From the NCBI GenBank assembly GCA_963969595.1, contig OZ018409.1, positions 15,594,975-15,658,974 of the forward strand: a stretch of DNA of 64,000 bases, in the 5' to 3' direction. A program made the translations under genes and the position numbers. The stretch is from Neckera pumila (Eukaryota; Streptophyta; Bryopsida; Hypnales; Neckeraceae). Below are positions 1 to 12,705 of the stretch, one piece after another. Within the stretch, counting starts at the first letter, position 1, and each line of letters begins with the position of its first letter. The notes beneath the pieces were generated by a model. The model was not told the origin of the DNA. It made no database searches and saw only the letters and a list, made by a program, of their open reading frames with translations.

Positions 1-1484
1 TAGAATCTAGTAATTCCACCGCACAAATGAATTTCAGCTTCGTGCTCGGATCAAGAAATAGTCGCAATTGTCGATGAGGTCAGTACTCAAACTCTTGTAC
101 CAGGATCGCTGCCTAAGTCTGTTTTGATCAACTTACAAAATCAACAGTCTGATCAGTCGCTGAAAGGTCGATACCGACCACGTAGAGAACTCGATCTCTA
201 GCAGGTAGTTGAGGACTAGCACTTGAACTGCAGCTCTGGGCATCTCTTCCACAGTTATATATCGATCAAGTCGTAGTTGAAGTTGTCTACAATGAACTAG
301 CTAGTCTAGCTTTTCATAATTGAAGAAGTCTAGAGAAAGACCGATGACTACCCATGCCACAAGTTCCGTAGCTGAACAACTAATTGGTGGACTGAATTTC
401 AGCTGGAATAGATGGGAAATACTATCTATCACGTACTAGCTCCGGGCTTCCAGACGTAGTCTAGCAATGTGGTTTGTGTTACTGAGCTAACAGCCGAAGA
501 ATGTGGAAGCCAGTGATCACTAGATGAGGGATCGATTGGGGTGCATGAGCAAGCTGAGATTGAGCCATGGATGGAATTCAATCATCTCAGAGGAGCTAAT
601 ATACCTTTCGGTAGATCGGATCACCGTACAGGAAGTTGACTTCTTCACAGTATAGTATTCTAAACTTTCCAGCTTCGGTACGTAACATCACCTTTCCAAC
701 TGCCCAGCCAAGACCCCCAACTGACAAAGATGCACACGGACACCACAGGCTGACGAGCTCATGCCACTTGACTGATGTTTTATTCCATTTTTTTTTACAC
801 AGTGCATGCAGTGCCTCGCCTGTTCGGTGGGGTAAGGTCTCCACGAGCGACTTGCTCACTGAGAGCTTCGTAAGTTAGTGAGTCCATATGATGATTGCGG
901 GGATGAGTCCACGGAAAATTCTCCTCACCAATCTTCCGGAAAGTTTCGGGAGTGGGACGGTTATGCTTTGTTTCACCGTCAGGCCTCCTGCTGCTGTGGC
1001 TGACAAGGTTTGAATAATAAAAATAATAATAATGATGTGGAATGTCATTATTATAGTATTAAATTAGTATGGAAGTCTTTTCTAGGAAAGTGCGACTGGG
1101 AGCTCTCAATGGCTGGTTTCTTCAGGCATCCCGCAGACAGTAGGTGGTACGACTGTAGCTGAAGTAGCCTCTACAGGTGAACAGGTGCCGCCATCAGCTA
1201 CAGTTGTAGCAAAAGCAACTGTAGAGTGTGGAGGGTACAACCAACTGATTTTCGACCCTGATTGCAAAGGTTTGAGTTGGTCGAGGACATTACTAGTATT
1301 CTTTTTTTTTTTTCTTTTTTTTAAATGAAACGCATTACTAGTATTCTTCAGTTAGGAACTGTTGCATTGACTTGTGTTCCAGAGATTTAGCATTCGAAGG
1401 CCAAAGCCGCCTAGCTACGCAGAACCGACTCCGCAACTCGATCAAATCGGGGATCAAATACTGTATGCATGTATACTGTGGGCC
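1..1484. other. Gene-free stretch of balanced base composition
   Basis: Visibly richer in G and C than the AT-rich repeats that follow. Short open frames on both strands near 600-880 overlap one another and resemble no family I recognise, and no splice pattern joins them. It could be a decayed gene, a promoter region of a gene left of the window, or a non-coding transcript. I see no RNA gene in it. Confidence 0.5.
1148..1208. repeat. Short hairpin, 15-bp arms
   Basis: TACGACTGTAGCTGA at 1148-1162 pairs with TCAGCTACAGTTGTA at 1194-1208 with one mismatch, across a loop of about 31 bases. Function unknown; it may be a MITE remnant. Confidence 0.4.
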
Positions 1485-1619
1485 AAACTAATTCTAATAC
1501 CAGGCCGCTTGCGGCTGGTTGGTATGTGTTTTAACCCTTGCAATTGAATTCCATTTCATTTGTGTAAAACAAAAAAACAAAAAAAACACAAATTCTAATA
1601 TTTGGTTGGTATTAGTTTG
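1485..1619. mobile_element. Small MITE-like inverted repeat
   Basis: The left end reads CAAACTAATTCTAATACCAG and the right end GGTTGGTATTAGTTTG, which are inverted copies apart from a few inserted bases. At about 135 bp it fits a miniature inverted-repeat element. No target duplication is obvious, so the superfamily is open. Confidence 0.35.
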
Positions 1620-1789
1620 ACAAGATTGCTTTTCAATTCGTACTAGCCAACGAACACTTAGTGATTGGTCAAAATCAGTAAACAGAACTTTTTAGTCGGG
1701 TACACAAACCGAATTTCATATTTGTAATTAAAAAAAAATTAAGTCAATTTGAAAATAGCACCAAACTTTATGAAGTTATCAAAAATGCA

Positions 1790-2170
1790 CTCATACTACC
1801 AGGTAGCTAATCCACTTTTTTGATCACCTCCCAATTTCCAATCCTGGTTTCCAATCTATAGGTTTTTGGTCTTTCCGGAAATTTGTGACTCAATGCCCAA
1901 AGAAGTTGTGGCACATTATGGTTGGTTGCAAGGCAATCAATATTGCAACTAGCTTTTGAGCGATTTTACAATTATCCTATGATCAGAATAATTATCACCA
2001 TTACAGGTCAAAGAGAATCTTCTACTTAAAAATTCATATTAATTTTGATTTTGCGTAATAAAATTTTGGAAAAATAATCAATCCTTCCAAATTCTATTTC
2101 GGTACACAGGGAAAACATTGCGCACCCAAACAACCTGCGCTCCAAATATGCGTAATTGCTGAAGTAGCAC
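1790..2170 (+). repeat. Dispersed repeat R1, copy 1
   Basis: About 380 bp is shared, with many substitutions and small indels, with 22735-23115. Both copies keep the order of a run near TTTGTGRCTC, then GTGGCACATTATGRTTGG, then TTGCAAGGCA and CAATATTGCAACT, ending near GTGCGTAATTGCT. No terminal repeats or long open frame are seen. It is an old duplicated segment or a degraded element. Confidence 0.6.
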
Positions 2171-3477
2171 CTGAGGAGCGCAATGTCTGCGGAAAATCAG
2201 TCCCACCCCCACATTTAGTTATTCTCTTTTTATTATTAGGCTCTCAGTTGACGGAGCAGCTTGTATGTCGGACTGGGGTTGCGGTACGTTCCTGGGCTGC
2301 CACCTGTCGCGCAGGGTGGACAAGAAATCCGTTATGGGAATAATTAAATTAAGACTAGTATTTGGTGCTTTTTTAACTTAATTGGAGCAAAGGCCATTTC
2401 TCAGTTCTACTGTACTATCCAGCCAGGTGTCTGACTTGAGCACATTATAGCTAAAATTAGCTAAAACCGACTCCATAATCAGAGTTAACCTAAGGTAACT
2501 ACACCTAAAATCAACCGTGTTCTAATTGCGACCCCTATCTAGGAAGGACTGAGATGTTGCTTGAAGTATGTTCTACTGTCAATGATGAGTTAGGTAGGCT
2601 TAATTGGTCGCTTTAAGAGCATACTACCTTACAGTAAGTTACTTCTGTGGAACTGAGAAGCGGATCGGACGGTGTGGAGGTCTTGGGCGAGACTTTCGTG
2701 TTCGTTATCCTCGTTGCCACCTGGATTCCGCCATTCCGTTTCCCGCACTTCCTGCAGTCAGTCGCTGCACTGCACCGTCCGACTGACTGTTTGGACGGCT
2801 AAGCTTCGTCGACAAGACAGACTGAGCACGCCCGGCTACCGGACCATCCATCCAGGTTTGTTTTTTTCATTGATTTTGGAAGAGTTATATTCATGGAAAG
2901 GGATGAAACTTGCAATAATATAGATGAAAATTTATTTATTCATCTATAAGAATGTACATTCATCCAAAATAGAGGGACATTGTCCTGAGATTTTAGCAAT
3001 TTCATCCATTGAAAGAGGTAGAATAGCTTGCCAAATATTCCCTACAATCAAATTTGTGTTACTAATTAATGAAAATGCGCTAAAAAAAATCCATGGGACC
3101 ATCCTCAATGCAACTAAATTACAAATCGTCCCAAAATATTAGTCGTTCCAAAATTTCACATAACATTCAATACTCATTGACTACTACCTCCTCTCTAATA
3201 CAATGATGTGGAATACACCACACTTTTTCATACGGATGATGCAATTGTGTGGTACATTCCACACCATATCAGTAACTACAAGGCCAGGTGGCGAAACTTG
3301 TCAATGGTGTATTCAATTAGCAAGTTTAACACTATGGCACTTCCAATTTCATCAAAGTATAAAACTAAGTTTCAAAGTATAATACAACTATGGAACATTG
3401 AGCAAAAAATTCATTGCCAACAATGATTTAGCTACTAATTCACTAAGCTTCAAAAGTCATGTTTTTTAATTTGGAAT
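2171..3477. other. Gene-free stretch
   Basis: No coding region or known repeat is recognised. Small open frames at 2604-2923, 2924-3142 and 3208-3426 show no domain. A short hairpin lies at about 3206-3266, where GTGGAATACACCACAC faces GTGTGGTACATTCCAC. Confidence 0.4.
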
Positions 3478-4897
3478 GGAGGAGATAAGCTCTTTATATA
3501 CACATGGGGTGGTAGGAGGTAGAACAACCCATGTGGGATAAGTAAATTAGAATTTGTAGTTTCTCAACTACTCATAGTGAAGTCAAAAGTAGGAATTGTA
3601 TTTGAAGTAGAAGTTTAGACCTCATTTAGGCATAGTAGAATAGATTTTTTCAAAAAACTTGGAACTAAAAAAAGTTGGGAAATAAAGTTAACCCCTAAAG
3701 ACCCAAGGCCTTTTTTCTGCCAAAAAACACCCAAAACTGCCATTCTTTTAGCAAAGAGTGAAAAAAAATTAAAAATGTTTTTTTTGCACATCTAACCATA
3801 TGATCTTACACCTAACTAGTATGAGAATGTATGGAAAAAATTTCAGAATTTTTGATAGCACAAATTGCAAGATATCTACGTTTAAAGTGAAAAAAATAAA
3901 ATTTTCAATATATTGTGGGACTGGATTTTTTGACTTTGAACATTTTTAACTTAAAATTTTTACACTACAAGTTTTGAGCTTTAAATGTTTATAGTGGAGA
4001 ATTGAGTTGACAATCTACCCAAAAAAAAAAAATTCAAAATGCACTAATTCCAGTGGTCAGATTGTTCTAGCAAGTAAATTTAACCATGCAAAAAAAAGGA
4101 TTTGAAAGATTTGAAAAATTGCATTCAGAAATGAATCCTCCAAGTTATTTTCTTCAAAAAGATGCTCTAACTGCCCGAAAAATAAGAATGTCCATAACTT
4201 TCTCATAACAAATCCAAATGAAATGAATCAAAGCTTTTTAGATAGAAAAAAATATAATCTATGAGGAAAAAAACTAAAAAAAAAAAATGCAAATATTTTT
4301 GGCTGCCCGCCGTCCCCTGTTTCAAGCTTATTTGGTCATAACTTTTGTTCCCAGGCATTGATTGTGAAAAAAATTATATTCCCGTGAAGCGAATCAGTAT
4401 TTCTACCTTTCAAAAAAGTTTAAAAAAATCAGGAGAAAATTTCAACCCATAGGTACCTGCCCGAAAACGCATTTGTCCTCTGAAGGGACAACGGGCTTTT
4501 AGAGGTTAAGTTTCATCTCCAAGAATCCGTTTGAGATTTTGATCCTCCACTCAAAAGTTATGGACAAATTTCATGGAGGTGTTGGCAAGGATTTTCTTTT
4601 GACATTTTCAAACATCCTCTTTGAAATTTGTCTATAACTTTTGAATGGAAGATTAAAACCTTGAACTGATTTTTGGAGATGAAACTTAACTTGAATTTCC
4701 AGGGTTTTTTAGTTCAATTCTTTTTGCAAAATGTCATTCTACTGTGCCTAAATGAGGTATAAAATTCTAGTTTTAACACATTTCCTACTTTAGACTTAAC
4801 TATGAGCGGTTGAGAAACTATAATTTATATATTACATATTTCATATGGGTTGCTCTACTTCCTACCACCCATGTATATATAAAGAGCTTCTCTCATC
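3478..4897. mobile_element. Foldback element FB, copy 1 (interrupted by a P2 element)
   Basis: A very long inverted repeat. The left arm starts near 3478 with AGCTCTTTATATACACATGG and a run of GGTAGGAGGTAG. The right arm runs from about 4640 to 4897 and ends CTACCACCC then AAAGAGCTTCTCTCATC. Inside the arms, CTCATTTAGGCATAGTAGAA (left) matches the complement of TTCTACTGTGCCTAAATGAG (right). Without the insert it would be about 600 bp, almost all stem. Related copies lie at 14191-15794, 31503-32473 and 45266-46017. A P2 element sits in the left arm at 3692-4505. No protein is encoded. Confidence 0.8.
3692..4505 (+). mobile_element. P2 element (TTAA-flanked, piggyBac-like), 814 bp
   Basis: TTAA occurs at 3688-3691 and 4506-4509. 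The left end is CCCCTAAAGACCC and the right end, complemented, is CCTCTAAAAGCCC. The host is the left arm of a foldback element, and the opposite arm shows the same host sequence unoccupied, with one TTAA at 4686-4689 (complement AAGTTAAGTTTCATCTCC). The insertion therefore duplicated TTAA. Interior landmarks shared with other P2 copies are ATCTAACCATA followed by GATCTTACACCTAA, and AATGAATCAAAGCTTT. No long open frame, so non-autonomous. The superfamily assignment is inferred from ends and target only. Confidence 0.85.
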
Positions 4898-5441
<544 letters not shown>

Positions 5442-5539
5442 ACCATTAGTAGATGAGTAATACTTGCCAATTTTACTTGATTTCCCAGCTTTGAGCAAAG
5501 CTTGCCAAATCACTTGATTTGAAATCTAAAAAATTGTAA

Positions 5540-5935
5540 TTATCCACTTGCTTTGAAAAATGGTCCCAATGTAAAGAATAAAGTGGCCATAACATCTTGA
5601 AAACTTAAAATACACCATTTTTGAACTTCTCTATCGAACCTCTTTAGAATGAACTCAAGGAGCACACCAATTGCACCATGATGTTTACCACTATCATCTC
5701 CAATCATCCTAAGAAATTCATATAATTTAAAATAATTTCATAGTTCTTATGATTTTTATTAAAAAATATTTTAAAAATATCCTAAATCTCATTTTAATAT
5801 TTTTTATCATAAAAATACGAGTTTAAATTTTGAATATATATTACTCAATGAAAAATATCTTATTTTTTTAAGTTGTGTTCTAATGTAGATAACTAATGAA
5901 ATTTGACCAAATGAGAGCATGGAATGCTTTTAAGG
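5540..5935. mobile_element. P4-type TTAA element, degraded copy
   Basis: This aligns by eye with 23400-23810: both carry CATAACATCTT, CAATTGNACCATGATGTTT and TATGATTTTTAT in the same order, and both end in ATG, a T-run and AAGGA or AAGAA just before TTAA (5935-5938 here). The left terminus cannot be read. It is probably an old copy of the element at 23254-23809. Confidence 0.45.
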
Positions 5936-8900
5936 ATTAAATTCTAATTGTTATGGAATTAAAACCATAATTTGAGAATATTATTGTTAGAAGCACATCA
6001 AAAATTACGTACTAAAACCCAAAAATAATCTATATTTGGACATCAAATGATTGAAATATACAACAAATAGAAGAACATTTTCTTTCAAGACTTTTGAGGC
6101 TATTGTAAATCATGCCTAATAAAATCTTCATAGTCAGGGTTGGCTTAGACAGTTCGGACAAGGCATCTCGAGTCAAAGAAATATATCATATGTAAGATAA
6201 AAGAAAAGCATGGCAATGAATTTGAGAAAATCAAAAAATTTATAAAGAAAATATCTAAAATTTATTAAAAATTTAATTTTGTTTACCAATTATATGTAAA
6301 TTAAATTTAGCTTGATAGTAGTGCATTGACTTTAATAAAGGTTATAACTAAAGGATTTTTGGGAGAGGGGATAAATTACTTAATATTTCCTCATACTATT
6401 CACCATTTATAATTTTACTTTGAGAGGAAAATTCAAATTCATATTATTATTGATTTATCAATATATTTATATCTTTTACAAGAAAAATTACAAAAATCAC
6501 ATTAAAATTGAAACTTGTCAAATTTGTGTGAGTTGTTGCAATTGCAAGCTCAATATGTTAAAATGTAAACTACACAATATTGAATGTTTTTGCTTTGAAT
6601 TTTCTACTTTGATTTTTTTTTTCTCATTTAAATAATTCTACTTTTAAGGGAATTTCAAATTCAATTTCAATATTATTTTTAATTGATATAATTTTACTAT
6701 CATAAATCATTATAAATAATCACAATGATTTTGATTACTCTATCTAAAATTTTGAAAAAATGTATACTCAGAATGTTGTGCACAACAATTGCATTTGAAG
6801 TTTGTTGGTTGGATGTTTTGGGTCGTAAAAACAAAAACTTTACTTGGAAAGTTTGGAACTATTCTTCATTCCTATATGGCCCAAATAAGAAGAAATGTAA
6901 TCAATTGGATTCTATTTTCTTATATTTGTAATTGTATTTTCATCTTTTTCTCCATCAGGTACAAAGGCTTTGATTTCACACAAGGTCACAAATTCTTCGC
7001 CGCCAAGTATCGAACCTGCTTTCACTCCATGTATTTTCATCATTGTTTGTACTGTTGTAATAGAATGTACATATTTTTGATGAAAGTATAATTTAAAAGT
7101 TTTGACATTTATAGATAACAATTAGTCTTATGTAGTAAAAATTTAAGCAATGTTTGATCATGTAATCTCAAAGTTGAACCCAAGGGGCTAATAATGGAAC
7201 AATATCTATACCTGAAAACAATCCATCGGCATACTAGACATAAGAAAATTTCTCTATTATTATATTAGTTATATATAATCGAACATTTATGAACCTATCA
7301 TAGCAAGCAACTTTCTATTTCAAGATGCTAGCCTAATTCATTAGTGAAAAGAATAAAAAAATTTGAATTGAATAATTTGTAAAGAAGATATTTTATGCAT
7401 GGTACTTGTAGCAATACATTTACGTTAGGGGGATCTGGGGATATATCTTGTGTGTTTTTCACATCTATATTTTGCAATATATTCTCTACTTTTGATTGAA
7501 TGGAAATTCTGCAAAATTCGTACTAAGGTAGAAGGTTTTAAGCAAGTAGGCTCTAAAATGGACCCCATTCTTAAATGTACACTATTTGTACATGTTGATT
7601 TTTTATAGCCTTTAGCAATGTATAGACAATGTACGTTTTAGGAGGTGGTTTATTTTAGAGCCCTATGCCATTTCAACTTCAAAATTTTGTAACCGACTTT
7701 GTAACTAATTGTACAATGCTCCAAAAAATATGAAACAACTTAGGTTAAATGTCAATTCCACTTGTCTTTTAAAAAAAAATTATGAAAAAATATCTCAAGA
7801 TGTTTCATCTCTCCAAAATTCAATTCCAGCCCTTAGAGGGTCCATTTATGGACCTCCTACCTATGAAATCGCCTTGTTAAGATGAATGTGTGTAGCATTG
7901 GATGAAAGAAGTATATTTCATCCACAATCTATACATTTTGGAATGTGCATAATTTTACCACACAAGATCATATATTCAAGTGGATACACCCAAAATCGCA
8001 CCATGTCAAAACAATGTGTACATCTCTAAATTCAATATAAAATTCTACCAAAAAAAATTCTGTTCCTTTATAACATTTGCATACAATATCCAAATGTTGC
8101 ACTGTTTTGTGCATTGAAACCTCTTTTTATTTCTCAACAATAAAATATGAAAATTGGACCATTTTTATAATAGAAATTGTGCATAGTAAAAAAAGTGGCA
8201 CTCTTGGATGTCTCTACTTTACATGACCTTAGAATATAAAAAACATTCATTTCTCTAAAGGTAAGATGTTCCCTTGTGCTGTGAATTTACGCTCTGGAAG
8301 GGACCATTACACATTAGGACTTCTTTAATTTGACCTAAGCCTCTCTTTAATGACAATTTCTAGAATACTTTGCCACTTGCCACAATATTATTGAAGGTGA
8401 TTGCAAGAAACACTTGTACTATTTTGCATCACACTCTGCATGTTGATTTATTTTTTAGGCATAACTTTTGCATTCTGAATCCAAATGACTTAAGATTTAT
8501 ATGAAAGGTGCTCATGACCATTATACACCTTGCCTAATTTTTTTTGCAATTTTCAAAAATGTTTAAATTGTCCCAAAATAGCCCCCAATTTCATGTCACA
8601 CTTGCCAATTTTGGAGTTTTTAGTACTATGTAGTACCTCCAAAAATGAATTTGCAGCTGAAATTTAGAGGAAGTGGTCTTCTAGTAGATTCATAGCTATG
8701 CAAGTAAGAAATTCTAAAAGTACTTTATTTTGTATTGTGTAGAAGTCCACAACAAGAGCTTCTTTCTTCTTACTTTCTAGAATACATAAAATGTTATTTT
8801 GGTGGTTCTTTTGGTGAATGACCATCTTTATAGAGTTACTACAGAATGGACTATTTTTATTTTATTTTATTTATTTATATTTCCTATTTTTAACTAATTA

Positions 8901-9203
8901 AAGCATCAAAATGTCTATTTTCTTGAGATTTGGCACTTTTCCAGTTCTCCCATTTAGAGAATTTTTCTAAACTTTTCCTTCCTTGATATCTTCGTCTTAA
9001 AGGTATATATATTGGCCATGTTTTAAAAAAAATTAAAAAATTATTTTTTTGAATTTTAAAGTACTCTAGGAAAAAAAAACATGAGTACTGTAAAAACACA
9101 ACAAAATTGGCATGTGTTTTTTGCAACCACCCTTGATTGGAACACACTTATATTATATTCAAACTATTTGACCTTTACTATAATTGTTTTTCAAGTAGTC
9201 ACA
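5936..9203. other. Gene-free AT-rich stretch of about 3.3 kb
   Basis: No gene recognised and no repeat shared clearly with the rest of the window. At 9204-9207 a TTAA is followed by CCCTTAAAAGACG, a possible isolated end of a TTAA-type element. An exon-like patch at 6946-7031 is listed separately. Confidence 0.4.
6946..7031. other. Exon-like patch of coding-type composition
   Basis: A short stretch with balanced base use in very AT-rich surroundings. Read on the minus strand (about 7033 down to 6935) it gives a smooth peptide including GVKAGSILGGEEFVTLC then EIKAFVPDGE. Read on the plus strand it follows a pyrimidine run and CAG like a splice acceptor. I do not recognise the peptide. It may be a captured exon fragment or chance. 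Confidence 0.2.
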
Positions 9204-9378
9204 TTAACCCTTAAAAGACGCCAAGACGGGCCTATGACCTCTGATTTCAAGCCACATTGCATAAGTGCCTATCACTTTATTTGCTACCATTTTGCAACTA
9301 GATATGATTGATAATTTTTATACTTATTTTTTAGATATGAAGTCATATGTCTACTACAAGTCAAAAAGTTTTCAAAGT

Positions 9379-9542
9379 CATTAGAGAAAATTTCAGGCCC
9401 CTGGAGGACTGTTGCACAACCCTCCAAGGTACCTTGAAATTTACTTTTTTTTGCTCAAACAAACGTATGTCCCCTATTTCCGCCCTGCTGAAATTGCAGC
9501 GACAGTGGCGCAGGAACCCAAAATTTTGAATAAAAAATTATT

Positions 9543-9593
<51 letters not shown>

Positions 9594-9731
9594 AAACTTC
9601 ACTGCTCCGGCGAGCAATCAGAGACTCTGACTGCTCACCAAGAGCATTTTTGAAGTTGACAGGCCATGCAAAAAATAGCGTAGCATGTCAACTTTGGATG
9701 GCCTTCCAAAGGGTTGAATTTTTCTCTAATG
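9379..9731. mobile_element. CATTAG element, short form (353 bp)
   Basis: Inverted ends: CATTAGAGAAAATTTCAGGC on the left and TTTTTCTCTAATG on the right. Interior landmarks shared with other members are CCTATTTCCGCCCTGCTGAA, GTGGCGCAGGAACC, GAGCAATCAGAGACTCTGAC and TTGACAGGCCATGC. It contains an (AT)n run at 9559-9590. It encodes no protein. Superfamily unknown. Confidence 0.8.
9559..9590. repeat. (AT)n microsatellite
   Basis: Sixteen AT dinucleotides following an A-run, inside a CATTAG element. Confidence 0.95.
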
Positions 9732-9821
9732 TTTTGGTGAAAAAATTGATATTGTTATGAATTTTTTTAGGAAAAAATCAAGAAAAACCATGTAAGAGAA
9801 AAAATATACTCAGTGTTCTAA

Positions 9822-11075
9822 TTTTTTTTTTTTGAACAAATGGAAAGTACCATTGCATTAAAAAATTAAAAAAAAACCCGCCAAGCCGAAGCTGGCAAAT
9901 GAAGAGATAAGAACAAAAAAAGAAAAAAAGAAAAACATAAGGAAAGAAACACAACTAACAAATTAGGAGAAAGAACAAATTGTAGGATCCTTCCTACTCC
10001 AGACAATGGTGGAACCACTCTGAAAAGCTAACACATGAGATTGGAGCCAAATACTATTAAACTTGGACCAAATGATATCATGATGTTGGAGATGTTGTTG
10101 GAAATTAATCTGGGCCTTAAGTTTTGACGCTCTGCTTGAGTCCAAAAGGACATGCCATAATTTGTCTTGCAGGAGAGGTGGGGGCCATGTGCTCCTCAAG
10201 GAAACTATGTTGTTGCGAGCAATCCAAATGAGCCACAAGGAAGAGCCTTTGAGTAAGGACCAAATGGTACAGAAGCTAGTAAATTGATGTTGAATAGTAG
10301 ACCCAAAGATACACTGGATGGCATTGAATTTCATGTGAGGCCCCATGGTAGGTTGAGATCCTGATAAGTGGTGGAGTACCGATTGAGCATAGTCCCAAAC
10401 CTCTTGGGCTTGCAGGCAAGTAAAGAATTAGTGCATAAGTGTTTTCTCAAGACCTAATATGAAACAGTTGTAGTTGATTTCGATGTCGGGGGCAATACGA
10501 GTGAACAACAACGGCTTTGTGCCAAATGGACCACATGAAAGCTGTGTCCATTAAGAAAACAAACTTTGCATTAGAGAAAAAAGCAGCCCTGCTGGGGACT
10601 GCTCCAGATTGACAGGCCAAGCTTTTTCAATCTCAAAATGGCCCTAGTTTAGCAGTTAGTTTGGTTGACTGTTTGCCGAAATAGTCCGCTTTCGTATTTT
10701 ATTTTTATTTTTTTCAAAATTTTTTTTCAATTTAAATTTTTTTCTTAAAGATTAAAAAAATTTTTACTCGCAAATTTGGATTCCACTATCACTGCAGAAA
10801 CTGTTTTGTGGAAATAGGACAAAAAACAAATTTTCAGCCCCAAAAAATACTATTTTGGGGTCCTTCAAAGGGCTATGGAGTAGCCCTCTGGAGGCCTGAA
10901 ATTTTCTCTAATGTGCCACACATCTTTCCAATTAGGAGTGAAGGTGGGTGGAAGATGTCCGGCCCATTTTGACATAATTGTGGTCTTTGTCTGGGCATTC
11001 TGGAACGACCTACGGACGTTGAGTATTTCATAATTGAGAGACCATATAATCTTAAGAGATAAGCTAGATTACTTA
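9822..11075 (-). mobile_element. 5'-truncated L1-type LINE, copy 1 (interrupted by a CATTAG element)
   Basis: Minus-strand 3' fragment of a non-LTR retrotransposon. The 3' end is the T-run at 9822-9833 (poly(A) tail), next to the complement of CCATTTGTTC, as in the other two copies. The reverse-transcriptase-linked zinc-binding region is readable in pieces: SKWAGHLPPTFTPNWKDVW (10990-10920), FMWSIWHKAVVVHSYCPR (about 10550-10480) and WSLLKGSSLWLIWIARNN (about 10265-10205), then LLDSSRASKLKAQ. Frames are shifted and contain stops, so it is dead. A CATTAG element splits it at 10569-10913. The 5' limit near 11075 is approximate. Confidence 0.8.
10569..10913. mobile_element. CATTAG element, short form, inside the LINE (345 bp)
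   Basis: Begins CATTAGAGAAAAAAGCAGCC and ends TGAAATTTTCTCTAATG. LINE coding sequence continues on both sides, so this insertion is younger than the LINE. It is in the opposite orientation to the copy at 9379: the CCTGAAATTTTC end is on the right. Confidence 0.8.
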
Positions 11076-12270
11076 TAAATTACTTATGGATTCAGATTAC
11101 TTATGGTGCGGATTATGCACTAATAGAGGTTTATACATTTAAAGAGGTAGAATACTAGCCAACTAAATAATGTTGGCTCTAACTACACTACTTTTTTAGA
11201 AAAGTGCTTCAAATTGGGCCCACCTACAAATGCATAATTGATAGTTCTGCACTAAGAGAGGATGCACACTAAGAGAGGTTCTACTGTATTCACACTGCAA
11301 ATGTACTCAAGCAACTTCCAATAATAAATTGGGACAAAAACTGAACGTGCGTTTTTCTCCATCCTCCCAGACTTAGCTGGGGTCATCCCAAAGACTCCAA
11401 AAGGCGTCCTTTTGAGGGTTATGAGAGTTAGAGTGTGTACAAGGTTCAAGAATTTTGTGGAAACCCAAAAGTCCTGCACAGTACGGTACAGTACAGCCTG
11501 ACCGTGAAGTTCCCCAGGTCAAAACTGAGTTGGATAGCAGTCATCTGCAGGGGACTCCGGGAATGCACATGCAGTTGACAAGCATGAAAAACTGTCGCCG
11601 GAGATCGAAGCAGCTTAGCTTAGCAGTTAATTTCTAGCTAAGCTTAACTCGCTTGCTTTGTTGTTCCAAACATGTTGCCACCACATACTGCGCACAGAGC
11701 CACGTACCCACCCGGACCCAGTTGCATGCTTTGTACTTCACTTCCGCTTAGCACACAATCGATCCACCTCAGGCCGTTGTACGATGGAAAGCCGTTTTGA
11801 AGAATTTCACACAGTATCCACCTCAGTCCGTTGTACGAAAGCCTTTTGGAACGAACAACTTAGACTTTGAGAGAGAGAGTACGTCTTAATTGGTGATTGA
11901 TGGCCGGGACTCTGAGCAGAGGGTGGACCGGCTTCGCCTCCGGATCCCTGCCGGTGGGAGACTTCGGACGTAACGTACTTGCCAGGGAGCTTCGTGTGCA
12001 GTACTTCGATCTGCCAGGGCTCATGTATTGCTCGTATCGATGATCAGAAGCAAGCTAGGCCCAAGTCAACACTGAGCACATGCACAGAGCCACAGAGGAG
12101 GCCAAAATGCAGCTTTGGCAGCTCCAGGGCCGCACGCACGCACACCAAATCATCGAATCACACAACCACATTCACTTGCCAGTCATGCTGTAGGGCCATG
12201 CCACTGCAGCGGTTTGCAGCGGTTTGGGAGCAATTCAGCCTACAAGGAGGGAGCTAGCTAGGACCACTCT

Positions 12271-12423
12271 GATGTTCTTTTATATGGGAGGAAGTGCCGC
12301 AAAGTAAGTGGTCCTCCTAGAGGTTGTATCACTCGAAAAGAAATCGTGGATTATTCAACTAGTGTTCTTTTATATGGGAAGAAGTGCCGCAAAGTGGTCC
12401 TCTTAGAGGTTGTATCACTCATA
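12271..12423 (+). repeat. Tandem duplication, 90-bp period
   Basis: TGTTCTTTTATATGGGA and GAAGTGCCGCAAAGT recur exactly 90 bases apart, each followed by TAGAGGTTGTATCACTC. The first copy carries an extra GTAAG-type insertion after GCAAA. Confidence 0.85.
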
Positions 12424-12705
12424 ACAAAATTGAGGATGGTAGACTCAATAGAAGTAACGGAAAGGTTATGTAGCCTTTTTGTTGAAAAAGTGGGTGGATC
12501 AAAGAAGTCAATTGTTTTTTGTACTCAAAATAAGGTGGGTTGGACTTTAAGTGTTAGGGTTGTCCTACTAAACATCACTACAATCATCTTCTTTGACAAA
12601 CAATTTTGCATGACATATAAAAGCTCTCTATTGTCTAATAAGCCAGTTCTTAGAATATGTCTAAATATTTGGGAATTTTTGTGCATATTAGACGAGGATG
12701 TTTAG
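12346..12705 (+). CDS. Open frame of 119 codons, unrecognised
   Basis: This open frame starts at 12346 and overlaps the second unit of the tandem duplication. The predicted peptide has a basic N-terminal part with GKKCRK, a middle part rich in valine and leucine, and ends LDEDV. I recognise no domain, and no promoter, splice sites or polyadenylation signal stand out. The surrounding DNA becomes strongly AT-rich in its second half, where open frames of this size can arise by chance. Treat as a hypothetical frame, more likely not a gene. Confidence 0.12.
   Translation: MDYSTSVLLYGKKCRKVVLLEVVSLITKLRMVDSIEVTERLCSLFVEKVGGSKKSIVFCTQNKVGWTLSVRVVLLNITTIIFFDKQFCMTYKSSLLSNKPVLRICLNIWEFLCILDEDV

Noticed and set aside
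880..960. Hammerhead-ribozyme-like words (GATGAGTCCAC followed by GGAAAA)
   Set aside because: The conserved CTGATGA core and the GAAAC strand are not both present with pairable stems in the right order.
3478..4897. Foldback family as a Mutator-type MITE
   Set aside because: Arms are long as in some Mutator elements, but I could not find the expected 9-bp target duplication at any of the four copies, so the superfamily is left open.
9822..11075. LINE copy as an intact coding gene
   Set aside because: The zinc-binding region is readable only in separate frames, a CATTAG element interrupts it, and the 5' part with endonuclease and most of the reverse transcriptase is absent.
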